Source of the DNA: Candidatus Aenigmatarchaeota archaeon
GTDB lineage: Archaea > Aenigmatarchaeota > Aenigmatarchaeia > Aenigmatarchaeales > JAHLMR01
Direction of reading: 5' to 3'
Assembly: GCA_018920255.1 (NCBI GenBank)
Contig: JAHLMR010000005.1
Coordinates: forward strand, 1-34,636
DNA length: 34,636 nt
Numbering within the stretch: position 1 is the stretch's first letter; each line of letters begins with the position of its first letter. Shown in pieces: positions 8,900 to 16,400 of this stretch. The notes under the pieces were generated by a model. That model saw only the letters and a list, made by a program, of their open reading frames with translations, was not told the origin of the DNA and ran no database searches. Made by a program: the position numbers and the translations under genes.

Positions 8900-10123
8900 A
8901 TGAAAATTTTACTTAAAAATTGCAGATATATTTTAACTCAAAATAAAAATAGAGATATCTTAGAAAACCAGTCTATTTTAATTGAAGAAAATAAAATTTC
9001 AAAAATATCAAAGTCTATTAAAGGAAATTTTGATGAAATAATAGATTGTAGCAAAAAATTAGTAATGCCTGGATTAATAAATTGTCATACTCATGTTGCA
9101 ATGACTTTAATGAGGGGCATTGCAGATGATATGAATTTAGAAGATTTTTTGAAAAAAACTTTTCGCTTAGATAAAGAAATGGATAAAGATAAAGTTAAAA
9201 AAGGAGCAGAAATTGGAATTATTGAAATGATAAAATCTGGAACAACATGTTTTCAAGATTTATATTATTATGAAGATGTTGTTGCTGAAGTTGCAGAAAA
9301 ATTTGGAATGCGTGCAGTGCTTGCATGGGCTGTTTTAGATAAAGAATACACAACCCAAAAAGGAGAACCATTGAAAAATGCAATTAAATTTTCTAAATCT
9401 ATAAAATCAGAATTAATAAAACCAGCATTTGGTCTTCAAGGAGTTTATGTATGTTCTAAAGAAACCTTTGAAAAGTCGAAAAAATATGCTAATGAAAAAA
9501 AACTACTACTTCATATGCATTTAAGTGAAACAAGAAAAGAAGTAGAAGAGCATATTAAAAAAACAGGAAAATCCCCAACAAAATGGCTTTATGAAATAGG
9601 ATTTTTATCTGAAAATTTATCTGCTGCCCATTGTGTTTGGCTTACAGATGAAGAAATAAAAATGTTAAATGAAAAAAATGTTTCAGTTGTTCATTGTCCT
9701 TCTTCTAATTTAAAACTTGCATCAGGCTGCATGCCCTGGAAAGAGATGAAAAAATTTGGAGTAAATATAAGCTTAGGAACAGATGGCTGTGCAAGTAATA
9801 ATAATTTAGATATGTTTGAAGAAATGCATATTTCTGCACTTATTCATAAATATGCTTCTATGGATGCAAGAGTTGCAAATGCACAAGAAATTTTAGATTC
9901 TGCTACTATTTTTGGTGCTAAAGCATTAAAAATTAATTCTGGGTCTGTTGAAGAAGGAAAGTTGGCTGATTTAATAACTCTGGACATTTCAGATTTAAGA
10001 TGGTTTCCTTTAAATAAAAACACATTAATTTCGCATATAGTTTATTCTATAAATAGTTCCTGTGTTATTGATAGTATAATAAATGGAAAAATTATTATGC
10101 GAGAAAGAAAAATTTTAAAATAA
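8900..10123 (+). CDS. mtaD: Amidohydrolase: 5'-methylthioadenosine/S-adenosylhomocysteine deaminase-like
   Basis: Member of the metal-dependent TrzN/MtaD amidohydrolases that deaminate SAH, MTA, adenosine or similar compounds. Metal-binding motifs: LINCHTHVAMT (HxH), LLHMHLSE, SAAHCVWLTD and the aspartate of LGTDGCASNNNLDMFEEM; the C-terminus has the usual G-x-EEGKLADLI. About 407 aa, normal size. The ORF track starts at 8891, but I prefer ATG 8900: the protein then opens MKILLKNC as homologues do, and TGAT (complement of the 16S 3' end) precedes it by 5 bases. The upstream ATG overlaps the pyrG stop, so coupled translation from 8891 remains possible. Actual substrate is not determinable. Confidence 0.9.
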   Translation: MKILLKNCRYILTQNKNRDILENQSILIEENKISKISKSIKGNFDEIIDCSKKLVMPGLINCHTHVAMTLMRGIADDMNLEDFLKKTFRLDKEMDKDKVKKGAEIGIIEMIKSGTTCFQDLYYYEDVVAEVAEKFGMRAVLAWAVLDKEYTTQKGEPLKNAIKFSKSIKSELIKPAFGLQGVYVCSKETFEKSKKYANEKKLLLHMHLSETRKEVEEHIKKTGKSPTKWLYEIGFLSENLSAAHCVWLTDEEIKMLNEKNVSVVHCPSSNLKLASGCMPWKEMKKFGVNISLGTDGCASNNNLDMFEEMHISALIHKYASMDARVANAQEILDSATIFGAKALKINSGSVEEGKLADLITLDISDLRWFPLNKNTLISHIVYSINSSCVIDSIINGKIIMRERKILK

Positions 10124-10270
10124 TTTTGCTGGATGCCAAACAAATTCTGGAATATCTTCTGGATCAAAAATATTTCTGCCAAATACTATTTCATCTTCAC
10201 AAAAAGGACAATCTAAAAACTCATTAAGCATATTAATAGAAAGTTTAATATTTTTTTCCTCCTCTGGCAT
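10115..10270 (-). CDS. 51-aa protein with a single CPFC knuckle (not in ORF track)
   Basis: Reading the minus strand from CAT at 10268-10270 gives a clean 51-codon frame (MPEEEKNIKLS...FVWHPAKLF) ending at TAA 10115-10117, overlapping the end of mtaD by 9 bases. It is acidic at the N-terminus and has one CxxC (LDCPFCEDEIVFG), resembling a lone zinc knuckle or half of a zinc ribbon. It fills the 207-base gap before the aminotransferase. A GGAGGA run lies inside the first codons rather than upstream, so initiation is probably leaderless. I do not recognise the family; the composition is protein-like, but so short a frame could be chance. Confidence 0.6.
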   Translation of the reverse strand: MPEEEKNIKLSINMLNEFLDCPFCEDEIVFGRNIFDPEDIPEFVWHPAKLF

Positions 10271-10330
10271 ATTTTTTATTAAAACAAGAAAATATTTAAA
10301 CTTTTTAAATTAAAAAAATTATTTAAATTT

Positions 10331-11509
10331 ATGAAGTTTGCAGATAGGACAAAATTTTTAAAATCTTCTGAAATAAGAGAAATGTTAAAATATAGTCAAA
10401 TGCCAGATATGATTTCATTTAGCGGAGGTTATCCAAATCCTCATGCATTTCCTTCTAGAGAAATTGTTAGAATAGTTGAAAAAATTATAGATAAAAATAA
10501 GTTTGTTTTACAATATGGACCAACAGAAGGAATAAAAGAATTAAGAGAAGCTTTGAAAAAAAGAATGCAGAAAAAAGGAATAAAAACAGATATAGATAAT
10601 ATTAAAATAACAACTGGATCTCAACAAGGCTTATTTTTACTGGGTGAAATTTTAATTAATCCTGGTGATAATATTGTCGTTGAAAGCCCAACATATTTAG
10701 GAGCATTAAATGCGTTTTCTATTTTTCAGCCAAATTATATTTCAATTCCAATTGATGAAAATGGAATGAAAATAGATGTTTTAGAAGAAAAACTAAAAAA
10801 AGAAAAAATAAAATTTGTATATACAATTCCAACATTTCAAAATCCAAGTGGAACAACACTATCTTTAGATAGAAGAAAATATCTTTTAGAATTAGCTGAA
10901 AAATATGATTTTTTTATTATAGAAGATGATCCATATTCAGAATTAAGATATTCTGGAGAAAATATAAAAAGTATAAAATCTTTAGATAAAAATAATTTAG
11001 TAATTTACTTAAGTACATTTTCAAAAATTTTATGCCCAGGATTTAGATTAGGTTGGATAATAGCAGATGAAGAGATTGGTAAAAAATTTGAAATAGCAAA
11101 ACAAAACGCTGATTTATGTAGCCCAAATTTTACTCAATATATAGCTGAAGAATATATCAATTCAGGAATAATAGATAAGCAAATAAAACTAATAAGAAAA
11201 ATGTATAAAAGAAAAAGAGATATTATGTTAAATGCTCTAAATAAATATTTTCCAAAAAATTCAAAATGGACTAAACCAGATGGCGGAATGTTTATTTGGG
11301 TGGAGTTTCATGAAAAGGTAGACGTAAAAAAACTTCTTGAATATGCAATTAAAGAAAAAGTAATTTTCATTTCAGGAGCTCCATTTTATGCAACAAATCC
11401 AAAATATAATACAATAAGACTTAATTTTACAAATACAGAAGATAACTTAATTGAAGAAGGAATAAAAAGACTTTCACAAGCACTTAAAAAAATAAAGGAA
11501 GGTGACTAA
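10331..11509 (+). CDS. PLP-dependent aminotransferase, class I (aromatic/2-aminoadipate type)
   Basis: Fold type I aminotransferase. FADRTKFLKSSEIREMLKY and MISFSGGYPNPHAFP are the opening of the archaeal ARO8/LysN-like group. TTGSQQGLFLLGEIL, PTFQNPSGTTLS, EDDPYSELRYSG (PLP-contacting Asp/Tyr), STFSKILCPGFRLGW (Schiff-base Lys in SK) and the C-terminal IRLNFTN (substrate-carboxylate Arg) are all present. Length 392 aa is standard. Members act on aromatic amino acids, aminoadipate or branched substrates, so specificity is open. A role supplying arylpyruvates to IorAB is an inference from co-occurrence. Followed after 2 bases by the next gene. Confidence 0.92.
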   Translation: MKFADRTKFLKSSEIREMLKYSQMPDMISFSGGYPNPHAFPSREIVRIVEKIIDKNKFVLQYGPTEGIKELREALKKRMQKKGIKTDIDNIKITTGSQQGLFLLGEILINPGDNIVVESPTYLGALNAFSIFQPNYISIPIDENGMKIDVLEEKLKKEKIKFVYTIPTFQNPSGTTLSLDRRKYLLELAEKYDFFIIEDDPYSELRYSGENIKSIKSLDKNNLVIYLSTFSKILCPGFRLGWIIADEEIGKKFEIAKQNADLCSPNFTQYIAEEYINSGIIDKQIKLIRKMYKRKRDIMLNALNKYFPKNSKWTKPDGGMFIWVEFHEKVDVKKLLEYAIKEKVIFISGAPFYATNPKYNTIRLNFTNTEDNLIEEGIKRLSQALKKIKEGD

Positions 11510-11511
11510 TT

Positions 11512-11886
11512 ATGAAAAATTTATATTTAATAATAATTGTACTAAGTGTTCTTATAATAAGTAGTATAGGATTATATTATTTTTTCAATACAAATGAGAA
11601 AGAAGGTTGTCTTTATTGGGCATGTCCATCACTTGTAGGTGCAAAATTTCCAGATTCATGTATACCTAAATTATGTGATAAGACCAAATCATCATGTATA
11701 GATCTTGAATTTGATAGTTCAACACAACATCTTAGAAACACTTTAAATAATTATTATTCTGAAAGCTTTTCTAGATGTGTTAGGATAAAAGTTGCTGGAA
11801 ATACAATAGTGTTATCCTGTCCACCATTAGATCAAGCATGCGTTACAACATACAAATTTAAAGTTACTAATTTAACTATAATTTAA
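11512..11886 (+). CDS. Secreted or membrane-anchored Cys-rich small protein
   Basis: 124 aa, no family recognised. Residues 4-24 form a hydrophobic signal/anchor (LYLIIIVLSVLIISSIGLYYF) with a lysine before it, so the rest is expected outside the membrane. The exported part has eight cysteines (GCLYWACPS, DSCIPKLCDK, SSCID, SRCVR, LSCPP, QACVT), an even number that suggests disulfides. The start is supported by GGTGA, 6 bases upstream, within the end of the aminotransferase gene. Compare the lipoprotein at 29410, which has a similar size and Cys density; homology between them is not evident. Confidence 0.75.
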   Translation: MKNLYLIIIVLSVLIISSIGLYYFFNTNEKEGCLYWACPSLVGAKFPDSCIPKLCDKTKSSCIDLEFDSSTQHLRNTLNNYYSESFSRCVRIKVAGNTIVLSCPPLDQACVTTYKFKVTNLTII

Positions 11887-11937
11887 ATTTTTATTAAAAG
11901 ATTAAATTTAAATAATTAAAATTCAAGGTAATAATTT

Positions 11938-12114
11938 ATGCCAAGACAAAAAATAGATGCAACATATGGTAGAATATATAATAGGCAATATGTTTGTATG
12001 AAGTGTAATGCTAAAATAAAAACAGATGCTGAAAGAGTTGCAGCAGGAAAAGTTAAATGCAGAAAATGTGGTTATAAAGGATTAAGACAAAAATCTAAAG
12101 AAAGAAAGGTATAA
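11938..12114 (+). CDS. rpl40e: Large-subunit ribosomal protein eL40 (not in ORF track)
   Basis: 58-aa frame MPRQKIDATYGRIYNRQ... ending in KSKERKV. The two cysteine pairs VCMKC and KCRKCG, with the GYKGLR that follows the second pair, are the eL40 zinc ribbon (family form CMRCNARN...CRKCGYKGLR). Basic, with no ubiquitin fusion, as expected in archaea. AAGGT about 8 bases before the ATG serves as a ribosome-binding site, and A/T-rich TATA-like sequence (TTAAATTTAAATA) lies further upstream. The UbiA gene begins 3 bases after the stop, so the two are probably cotranscribed. Confidence 0.93.
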   Translation: MPRQKIDATYGRIYNRQYVCMKCNAKIKTDAERVAAGKVKCRKCGYKGLRQKSKERKV

Positions 12115-12117
12115 ATC

Positions 12118-12936
12118 ATGCGTTTTGTTTATTTAGAAATATTAAGACCTTCTGTATGTATTCTTACTGCCTTTGCAGTTTTAATAGGAGCTCTATTATC
12201 AAATAATTTTATTTTTACAAATACTATTTATGCTATTTTAGCAGCAGTATTAATAGCTGGATCAGGGAATATTTTAAATGATTTGTATGATTACAATATT
12301 GATTTAATAAACAAACCAAAAAGGCCACTTCCTTCTAAAAGAATAAGTATAAAATCAGCAAAAATATATGCCTTTATTCTTTTATTTTTTGCTATTATAT
12401 TTTTAATCCTTCTTCCTATTTATGCAATTCTTCTTGGTATATTTAATATATTAATTGTTTTTTTGTATGCATCAAGAATAAAAAGAACAATATTTGCTTC
12501 ATTTGTAGATAGTTGGTTAAGCGCATCAACTTTTATTTTTGGTTATTTTTCAGTTAGCCAAAATTTAATTAATACACCTATTATTATACTTGCAATGATG
12601 GCTTACTCTGCAAATGTAGGAAGAGAGATTGCTAAAGCAATAGAAGACATTAAAGGGGATTTAGCAGCAAATGTAAAATCAATACCAATTGTAGGTGGAA
12701 AAAATATTGCAATATTATTTTCTATATTTTTTGTTTTTTTAGCTATTATAATTAGTCCAATTCCATTTTTCATTAACATTTTTGGATATCTGTATCTCAT
12801 TTTAATATTCATCGCAGATATTCTTTTTATTGTTTCTTGTTATATGCTTTTCTTTTCCGCATCAAAATCTCAAAAAATTATGAAAATAGCAATGTTTATA
12901 GCACTTTTAGGGTTTTTAGCAGGAATTTATTTATAA
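12118..12936 (+). CDS. ubiA: Digeranylgeranylglyceryl phosphate synthase (UbiA family)
   Basis: Integral membrane prenyltransferase that attaches the second geranylgeranyl chain in archaeal ether-lipid synthesis. Motifs: NILNDLYDYNIDLINKPKRP (first Asp-rich motif, with the NKPxRPLPS typical of the DGGGP synthase branch) and GREIAKAIEDIKGDLAANVK (second Asp-rich motif). Several hydrophobic segments are evident through to the C-terminus (FIALLGFLAGIYL). 272 aa is normal. GGT lies in the end of the eL40 gene just upstream. The 3' end overlaps the convergent ykgJ-like gene by 6 bases. Confidence 0.9.
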   Translation: MRFVYLEILRPSVCILTAFAVLIGALLSNNFIFTNTIYAILAAVLIAGSGNILNDLYDYNIDLINKPKRPLPSKRISIKSAKIYAFILLFFAIIFLILLPIYAILLGIFNILIVFLYASRIKRTIFASFVDSWLSASTFIFGYFSVSQNLINTPIIILAMMAYSANVGREIAKAIEDIKGDLAANVKSIPIVGGKNIAILFSIFFVFLAIIISPIPFFINIFGYLYLILIFIADILFIVSCYMLFFSASKSQKIMKIAMFIALLGFLAGIYL

Positions 12937-13356
12937 AAGATCAAAATCAATTTCTATTGGTTCTTTAGCTTTTCCACAATTCCAATTTCTACATATTTCC
13001 GGTCTAACAGGATAAATCATACATTTATGGGTTTCAATATCTAAAAAATAGCAAGGAAATGCAATTTTACTGCGGTGTCTTGGTATTCCGTCACAATTTT
13101 CTCTAGAAAGTAAAAATGCTACATAATTATTATCATTATATTTTATATCAACCCAGTTTTTCTCATTTAAAATTTCTTGAATTGTTTCTCGGTATTCTTT
13201 TTTAAATATATCCGGATCTTCATTGGCAGCATTAATAATGCTTGCAACATCATTTAATGTTATAATAAGTCCTGCTGGTGGAAAATAACAGCAGTGTGCA
13301 GTTTTACATTTTTCACATTCAGGATAATTGCTATTATATTGATTTGTGCTTTTCAT
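12931..13356 (-). CDS. YkgJ-type cysteine-cluster protein, intact copy
   Basis: Family of small proteins with conserved cysteines proposed to bind zinc or an Fe-S cluster (CxxCC-type, PF03692). Residues: CEKCKTAHCC near the N-terminus, FPCYFL, HKCMIYPVRPEICRNWNC near the C-terminus; the V-R-P-x-x-C element is diagnostic. 141 aa. Its biochemical role is not established. A second, eroded copy lies at 16049-16393, and the central part (GITLNDVASIINAAN..., TIQEILNEKxWV) is nearly the same in both. Upstream is one of three matching promoter-like elements. Convergent with UbiA. Confidence 0.85.
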   Translation of the reverse strand: MKSTNQYNSNYPECEKCKTAHCCYFPPAGLIITLNDVASIINAANEDPDIFKKEYRETIQEILNEKNWVDIKYNDNNYVAFLLSRENCDGIPRHRSKIAFPCYFLDIETHKCMIYPVRPEICRNWNCGKAKEPIEIDFDLL

Positions 13357-13370
13357 AATTAAAATTAATT

Positions 13371-13413
13371 TTAAAAGTAACCTTTAAAAATCTTTTTAAT
13401 GAGTTCGACAAAA
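13371..13413 (-). promoter_or_regulatory. Island promoter element, copy 1
   Basis: Plus-strand text CTTTAAAAATCTTTTT (13382-13397) followed by AATGAGTTCGAC. On the minus strand it reads GTCGAACTCATT then AAAAAGATTTTTAAAG, ahead of the intact ykgJ-like gene. The TCGA core is 49 bases from the ATG and the TTTAAAG box about 26. The 16-base block is identical in all three copies. The A/T block looks like an archaeal BRE/TATA; the GTCGAA part is not seen in other promoters of the window. Confidence 0.6.
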
Positions 13414-13417
13414 TTTT

Positions 13418-14140
13418 TTATAAAACCTTAATTTCTGTATAAATAGCATCTTTCTCTGCTTTTAAAATTTTTTCAAGATTACTTATATCAAATCCATTAG
13501 CTATTTTTATATTTATATTATTGGTAATAGTATTTCTCAGTCTCCTTAATTTATTTTCCATTTCACCCGTAATAAATTCATATTTTTCATTTAAAAAAAT
13601 CTCTTTAACATTTTTATTATTTTTTAATATACCATTTGTATCAGTTAAAATTAACAAATTCTTAGCATTATAATAATTTGCTAAATATCCTGCTATAGTA
13701 TCGCTTGAAATAGCGCAATATCCTAAATTCAAATCTTTAACAATTCCACCAGTTATTAAAATAAAATATTCTTTTATATAATTTTCAATTTTTTCATTAT
13801 GAAATTTATTTATTTCATGATGATTTTTATTTCCAGTACTCTTTTTTTCAAATAATTCATTTGGAAGATATTTTACTAGTTTTTTATTATCTATTTTTTC
13901 TAAATTTTTTTTAAGTAAATTATTTATTTCTTCTGCGTGTTTTTCTTTAATCTTAATATTATTATTTTTAGATGTATCTGTTAAATTATATTTAATAGTT
14001 AAATCATGAAGTTTTTTACCACAACCAATTACAAAAATATTATATTCATTTTTTACAGTATTAAAAATTTCATTAAATAACTTAACATTTATATTTTCAT
14101 TTTCATATAATACAGAACCGCCTATTTTAATTACGTTCAT
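13418..14140 (-). CDS. Divergent amino-acid-kinase family protein, isopentenyl-phosphate-kinase-like
   Basis: 240 aa. The N-terminal NVIKIGGSVLYENEN is the phosphate-binding opening of the amino acid kinase superfamily. FVIGCGKKLHDLTIKYNL aligns by eye with the GGGxFGH segment of isopentenyl phosphate kinase, keeping the His (H45) but not the glycine run. ITGGIVKDLNLGYCAISSDT and LLILTDTNGILKN match the IPK segments HGDIV...GYRIISGDD and ATDVDGV. The middle is low-complexity, N/K/H-rich (STGNKNHHEINKFHNEKI). Likely an ATP-dependent kinase; IPK would complete the archaeal mevalonate route, but the altered loop makes another substrate possible. It starts 5 bases after the fusion gene's stop, so they form one operon. 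Confidence 0.7.
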   Translation of the reverse strand: MNVIKIGGSVLYENENINVKLFNEIFNTVKNEYNIFVIGCGKKLHDLTIKYNLTDTSKNNNIKIKEKHAEEINNLLKKNLEKIDNKKLVKYLPNELFEKKSTGNKNHHEINKFHNEKIENYIKEYFILITGGIVKDLNLGYCAISSDTIAGYLANYYNAKNLLILTDTNGILKNNKNVKEIFLNEKYEFITGEMENKLRRLRNTITNNINIKIANGFDISNLEKILKAEKDAIYTEIKVL

Positions 14141-14145
14141 AAAAA

Positions 14146-15981
14146 TCAGTATTGAACTAGCGTATGTACATCATATTTTTCAAGCCCAATTCTTCCATTT
14201 TTTGTTGTAAGTTCTAATAAACTAAAAATTCCTGCGACTTTTCCACCAGCTATTTCTATTAAATCTACCATATTTCTCATTGTTTCTCCTGTTGCTATCA
14301 TATAATCTACAACTAGCACTCTATCGCCAGGTTTAATAGCTTCTTTTTGTAAAAGAATAACTCTTGAAGGATTATATTCATGAGCAAAAATTCTTTTATA
14401 GCAATCCCCTGGTAAATCCTTTCTGAATAAAGGAATTATTCCTGCTTTTAATTTGTGTGCTATTGCACCAGCCCAAAGCATTCCTTGCATATCCTTTGAA
14501 GCCACATATTTAATATTTGAAAATCTATAATATTCAGAAATATAGTTTATTAATTTATTAAAGAATTTTCCATCTCTTAAAAGTTGTGTTGTATCTTTAA
14601 AAATTATTCCTGGAATTGGAAAATCAATAAAAGTTCTAACTCTTTCTTTTATTTCCTTTTTAATTTCAAAATATTTGTTTATTTGTCTTAAAAATTCTCT
14701 TATTTTTTCATTATTAAGTATATATTCTAATGCTTGAGATTTATTTTCATTTTTAAACAATTCTTTTAAATTAAATGATTCAAGTCCTATTATTTCATTT
14801 GTATCAAAAATAATTTTTTGTGGTTCGATAAATTTTTTTACAGCAAATATTTTTATAAATTTATCATTTATTTTTTGAGGGTTTTTAGAACAATGTCTTA
14901 TTTTTGTTATTGGTATTAATTCTTCTCTAGAAACATCTAAAGAAAGTTCTTCTTTTAATTCTCTTATAGCAGCATCTTCATATGTTTCTCCTTTTTTTAA
15001 ATGACAGGAAACTGAAAAATCATATTTTTTATCATACCTTCTTTTAGCTAAAACTATTTCATTATTTTCATTGAATAATAAAACTACTGATTCTCGATGT
15101 AATAAACCCTTTTTATGAGTAATTTCTCGTGTTTCATTCTCAATAATTTTATCTGCATCATTTACTATATCTAAAACATCATTTTCTTCTTTTATTTCTG
15201 GCTTCATTGGAAGTTTTCTTATCCAAATATTTTCATATTTAGTTGGTAAAAGAATTTTTCCATTTCTTTTTATAGAGAATTTATTAATTTCTTTAATTAT
15301 TTTTTCTTTTATCTTTTCATCACATGAATTCCATTTATCTGATAAAATAAATGTTAAAAGCTTATCCATTTCTTCTTTATTATTTATACAATTTGTAATA
15401 TCTATGTAGGAATTTACATTTTCTGAAATGTATGGAATTTGTAAATTTGTAAGAATGTTTCTTAAAACTTTACCTGTAGATGATCCTCCACCAACAATTT
15501 TCTTTAATTTACAATGTGGGCTTTCTTCATTTTTTATAGAAATTATACATGTTCCGTTTTCATTTAATATATTAAAAATTTTAAATAAAGGATTTCCATT
15601 ATTTTCATTTTTCCATCCATCTAAAAAATAAATACTATTTATTGCTAATATTACATCTAATTTATCTTCATAATTTATATTTTCAAATTTCTCATTTATT
15701 ATTTTAAAATTTATATTTATTTTTTCAGCGTTTTCTTTAAACATTTCTAACATTTTAGTAGAAGGATCAACTCCTACAACAAAAACATTTTTATTAGTAT
15801 TTTCAATTATTTTAAGATCTACATCACCAGTTCCGCATCCTATACACATAATTTTAGAATTATTATCTAATTTTAATTTTGAAGATAAACTCTTAACAAT
15901 TTCATATTTATTATTTACTTTATCTAAATAATTCATATAAATATTGTCATCTTCATTGAAAAATCTCAAAATATTATTCAT
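14146..15981 (-). CDS. Three-domain fusion: SAM methyltransferase - Nudix - adenine phosphoribosyltransferase-like
   Basis: 611 aa. Residues about 1-255: class I methyltransferase, SAM motif IMCIGCGTGDVDL, acidic VVGVDPS, ILAINSIYFL. Residues about 268-410: Nudix domain of the YfcD/IPP-isomerase-like type (DIVNDADKII..TRE..HKKGLLHR opening) with a Nudix box ending GETYEDAAIRELKEEL; the first glycine of the box is replaced. Residues about 440-611: APRT-like domain (RTFIDFPIPGIIFKDTTQLL, HKLKAGIIPLFRKDLPGD, KPGDRVLVVD, C-terminal YDVHTLVQY). The PRPP loop reads VVDYMIATGETM where APRT has VDDxxATGGT. The Nudix domain presumably hydrolyses or senses a diphosphate-linked compound; the overall pathway is unknown. 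Promoter element copy 2 lies directly upstream; the kinase follows. Confidence 0.85.
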   Translation of the reverse strand: MNNILRFFNEDDNIYMNYLDKVNNKYEIVKSLSSKLKLDNNSKIMCIGCGTGDVDLKIIENTNKNVFVVGVDPSTKMLEMFKENAEKININFKIINEKFENINYEDKLDVILAINSIYFLDGWKNENNGNPLFKIFNILNENGTCIISIKNEESPHCKLKKIVGGGSSTGKVLRNILTNLQIPYISENVNSYIDITNCINNKEEMDKLLTFILSDKWNSCDEKIKEKIIKEINKFSIKRNGKILLPTKYENIWIRKLPMKPEIKEENDVLDIVNDADKIIENETREITHKKGLLHRESVVLLFNENNEIVLAKRRYDKKYDFSVSCHLKKGETYEDAAIRELKEELSLDVSREELIPITKIRHCSKNPQKINDKFIKIFAVKKFIEPQKIIFDTNEIIGLESFNLKELFKNENKSQALEYILNNEKIREFLRQINKYFEIKKEIKERVRTFIDFPIPGIIFKDTTQLLRDGKFFNKLINYISEYYRFSNIKYVASKDMQGMLWAGAIAHKLKAGIIPLFRKDLPGDCYKRIFAHEYNPSRVILLQKEAIKPGDRVLVVDYMIATGETMRNMVDLIEIAGGKVAGIFSLLELTTKNGRIGLEKYDVHTLVQY

Positions 15982-15990
15982 GTTAAATTT

Positions 15991-16036
15991 GAAGTAAAAT
16001 AACCTTTAAAAATCTTTTTGTTGATTTCGACAGAAA
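15991..16036 (-). promoter_or_regulatory. Island promoter element, copy 2
   Basis: Contains the same CTTTAAAAATCTTTTT (16004-16019) then GTTGATTTCGAC, i.e. on the minus strand GTCGAAATCAAC-AAAAAGATTTTTAAAG. TCGA is 46 bases and TTTAAAG about 23 bases from the ATG of the fusion gene. GTTGA-TT-TCGAC is a near-palindrome with one mismatch pair. Confidence 0.6.
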
Positions 16037-16048
16037 ACGTTTTGAAAA

Positions 16049-16393
16049 TTATTCTATTTTACATATTTTTGGTCTAACAGAAGAAATCATACATTCTTCT
16101 TTTTCACTTAGAAAATGACATGGATATACAGAAATTCCATGTACTTCCTTTTTGTTTTTTTCTGTATTAGGAATTAAAAAAGGATAACTATTATAATACT
16201 CAACCCATTTTTTCTCATTTAAAATTTCTTGAATTGTTTTTTGATATTCTTTTTTAAATATATAAAGATAATTATTAGCAGCATTAATAATGCTTGCAAC
16301 ATCATTTAATGTTATGCCAATTCCAAATTTTGGAAAATAACAGTCTTCTTGAAAATGATGATTACTATTAAAATATCTAATACTACACATCAT
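16049..16393 (-). CDS. Decaying second copy of the YkgJ-type protein
   Basis: The ORF track gives 16495, but that start lies inside tRNA-Pro and the promoter element. ATG 16393 (MMCSIRYFNSN) leaves 114 aa and puts the upstream element at the same distance as in the other two copies. It is a paralogue of 12931-13356: GITLNDVASIINAANN, FKKEYQKTIQEILNEKKWV, VRPKICK. A 38-base stretch (16278-16315) is identical to 13226-13263. Most metal-ligand cysteines are gone (CEKCKTAHCC has become a single C in QEDCYF; the final WNC is lost to truncation at CKIE). The frame is open, but the function is doubtful: probably a duplicate in decay, or a changed form. Confidence 0.65.
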   Translation of the reverse strand: MMCSIRYFNSNHHFQEDCYFPKFGIGITLNDVASIINAANNYLYIFKKEYQKTIQEILNEKKWVEYYNSYPFLIPNTEKNKKEVHGISVYPCHFLSEKEECMISSVRPKICKIE

Positions 16394-16400
16394 AAAATTA

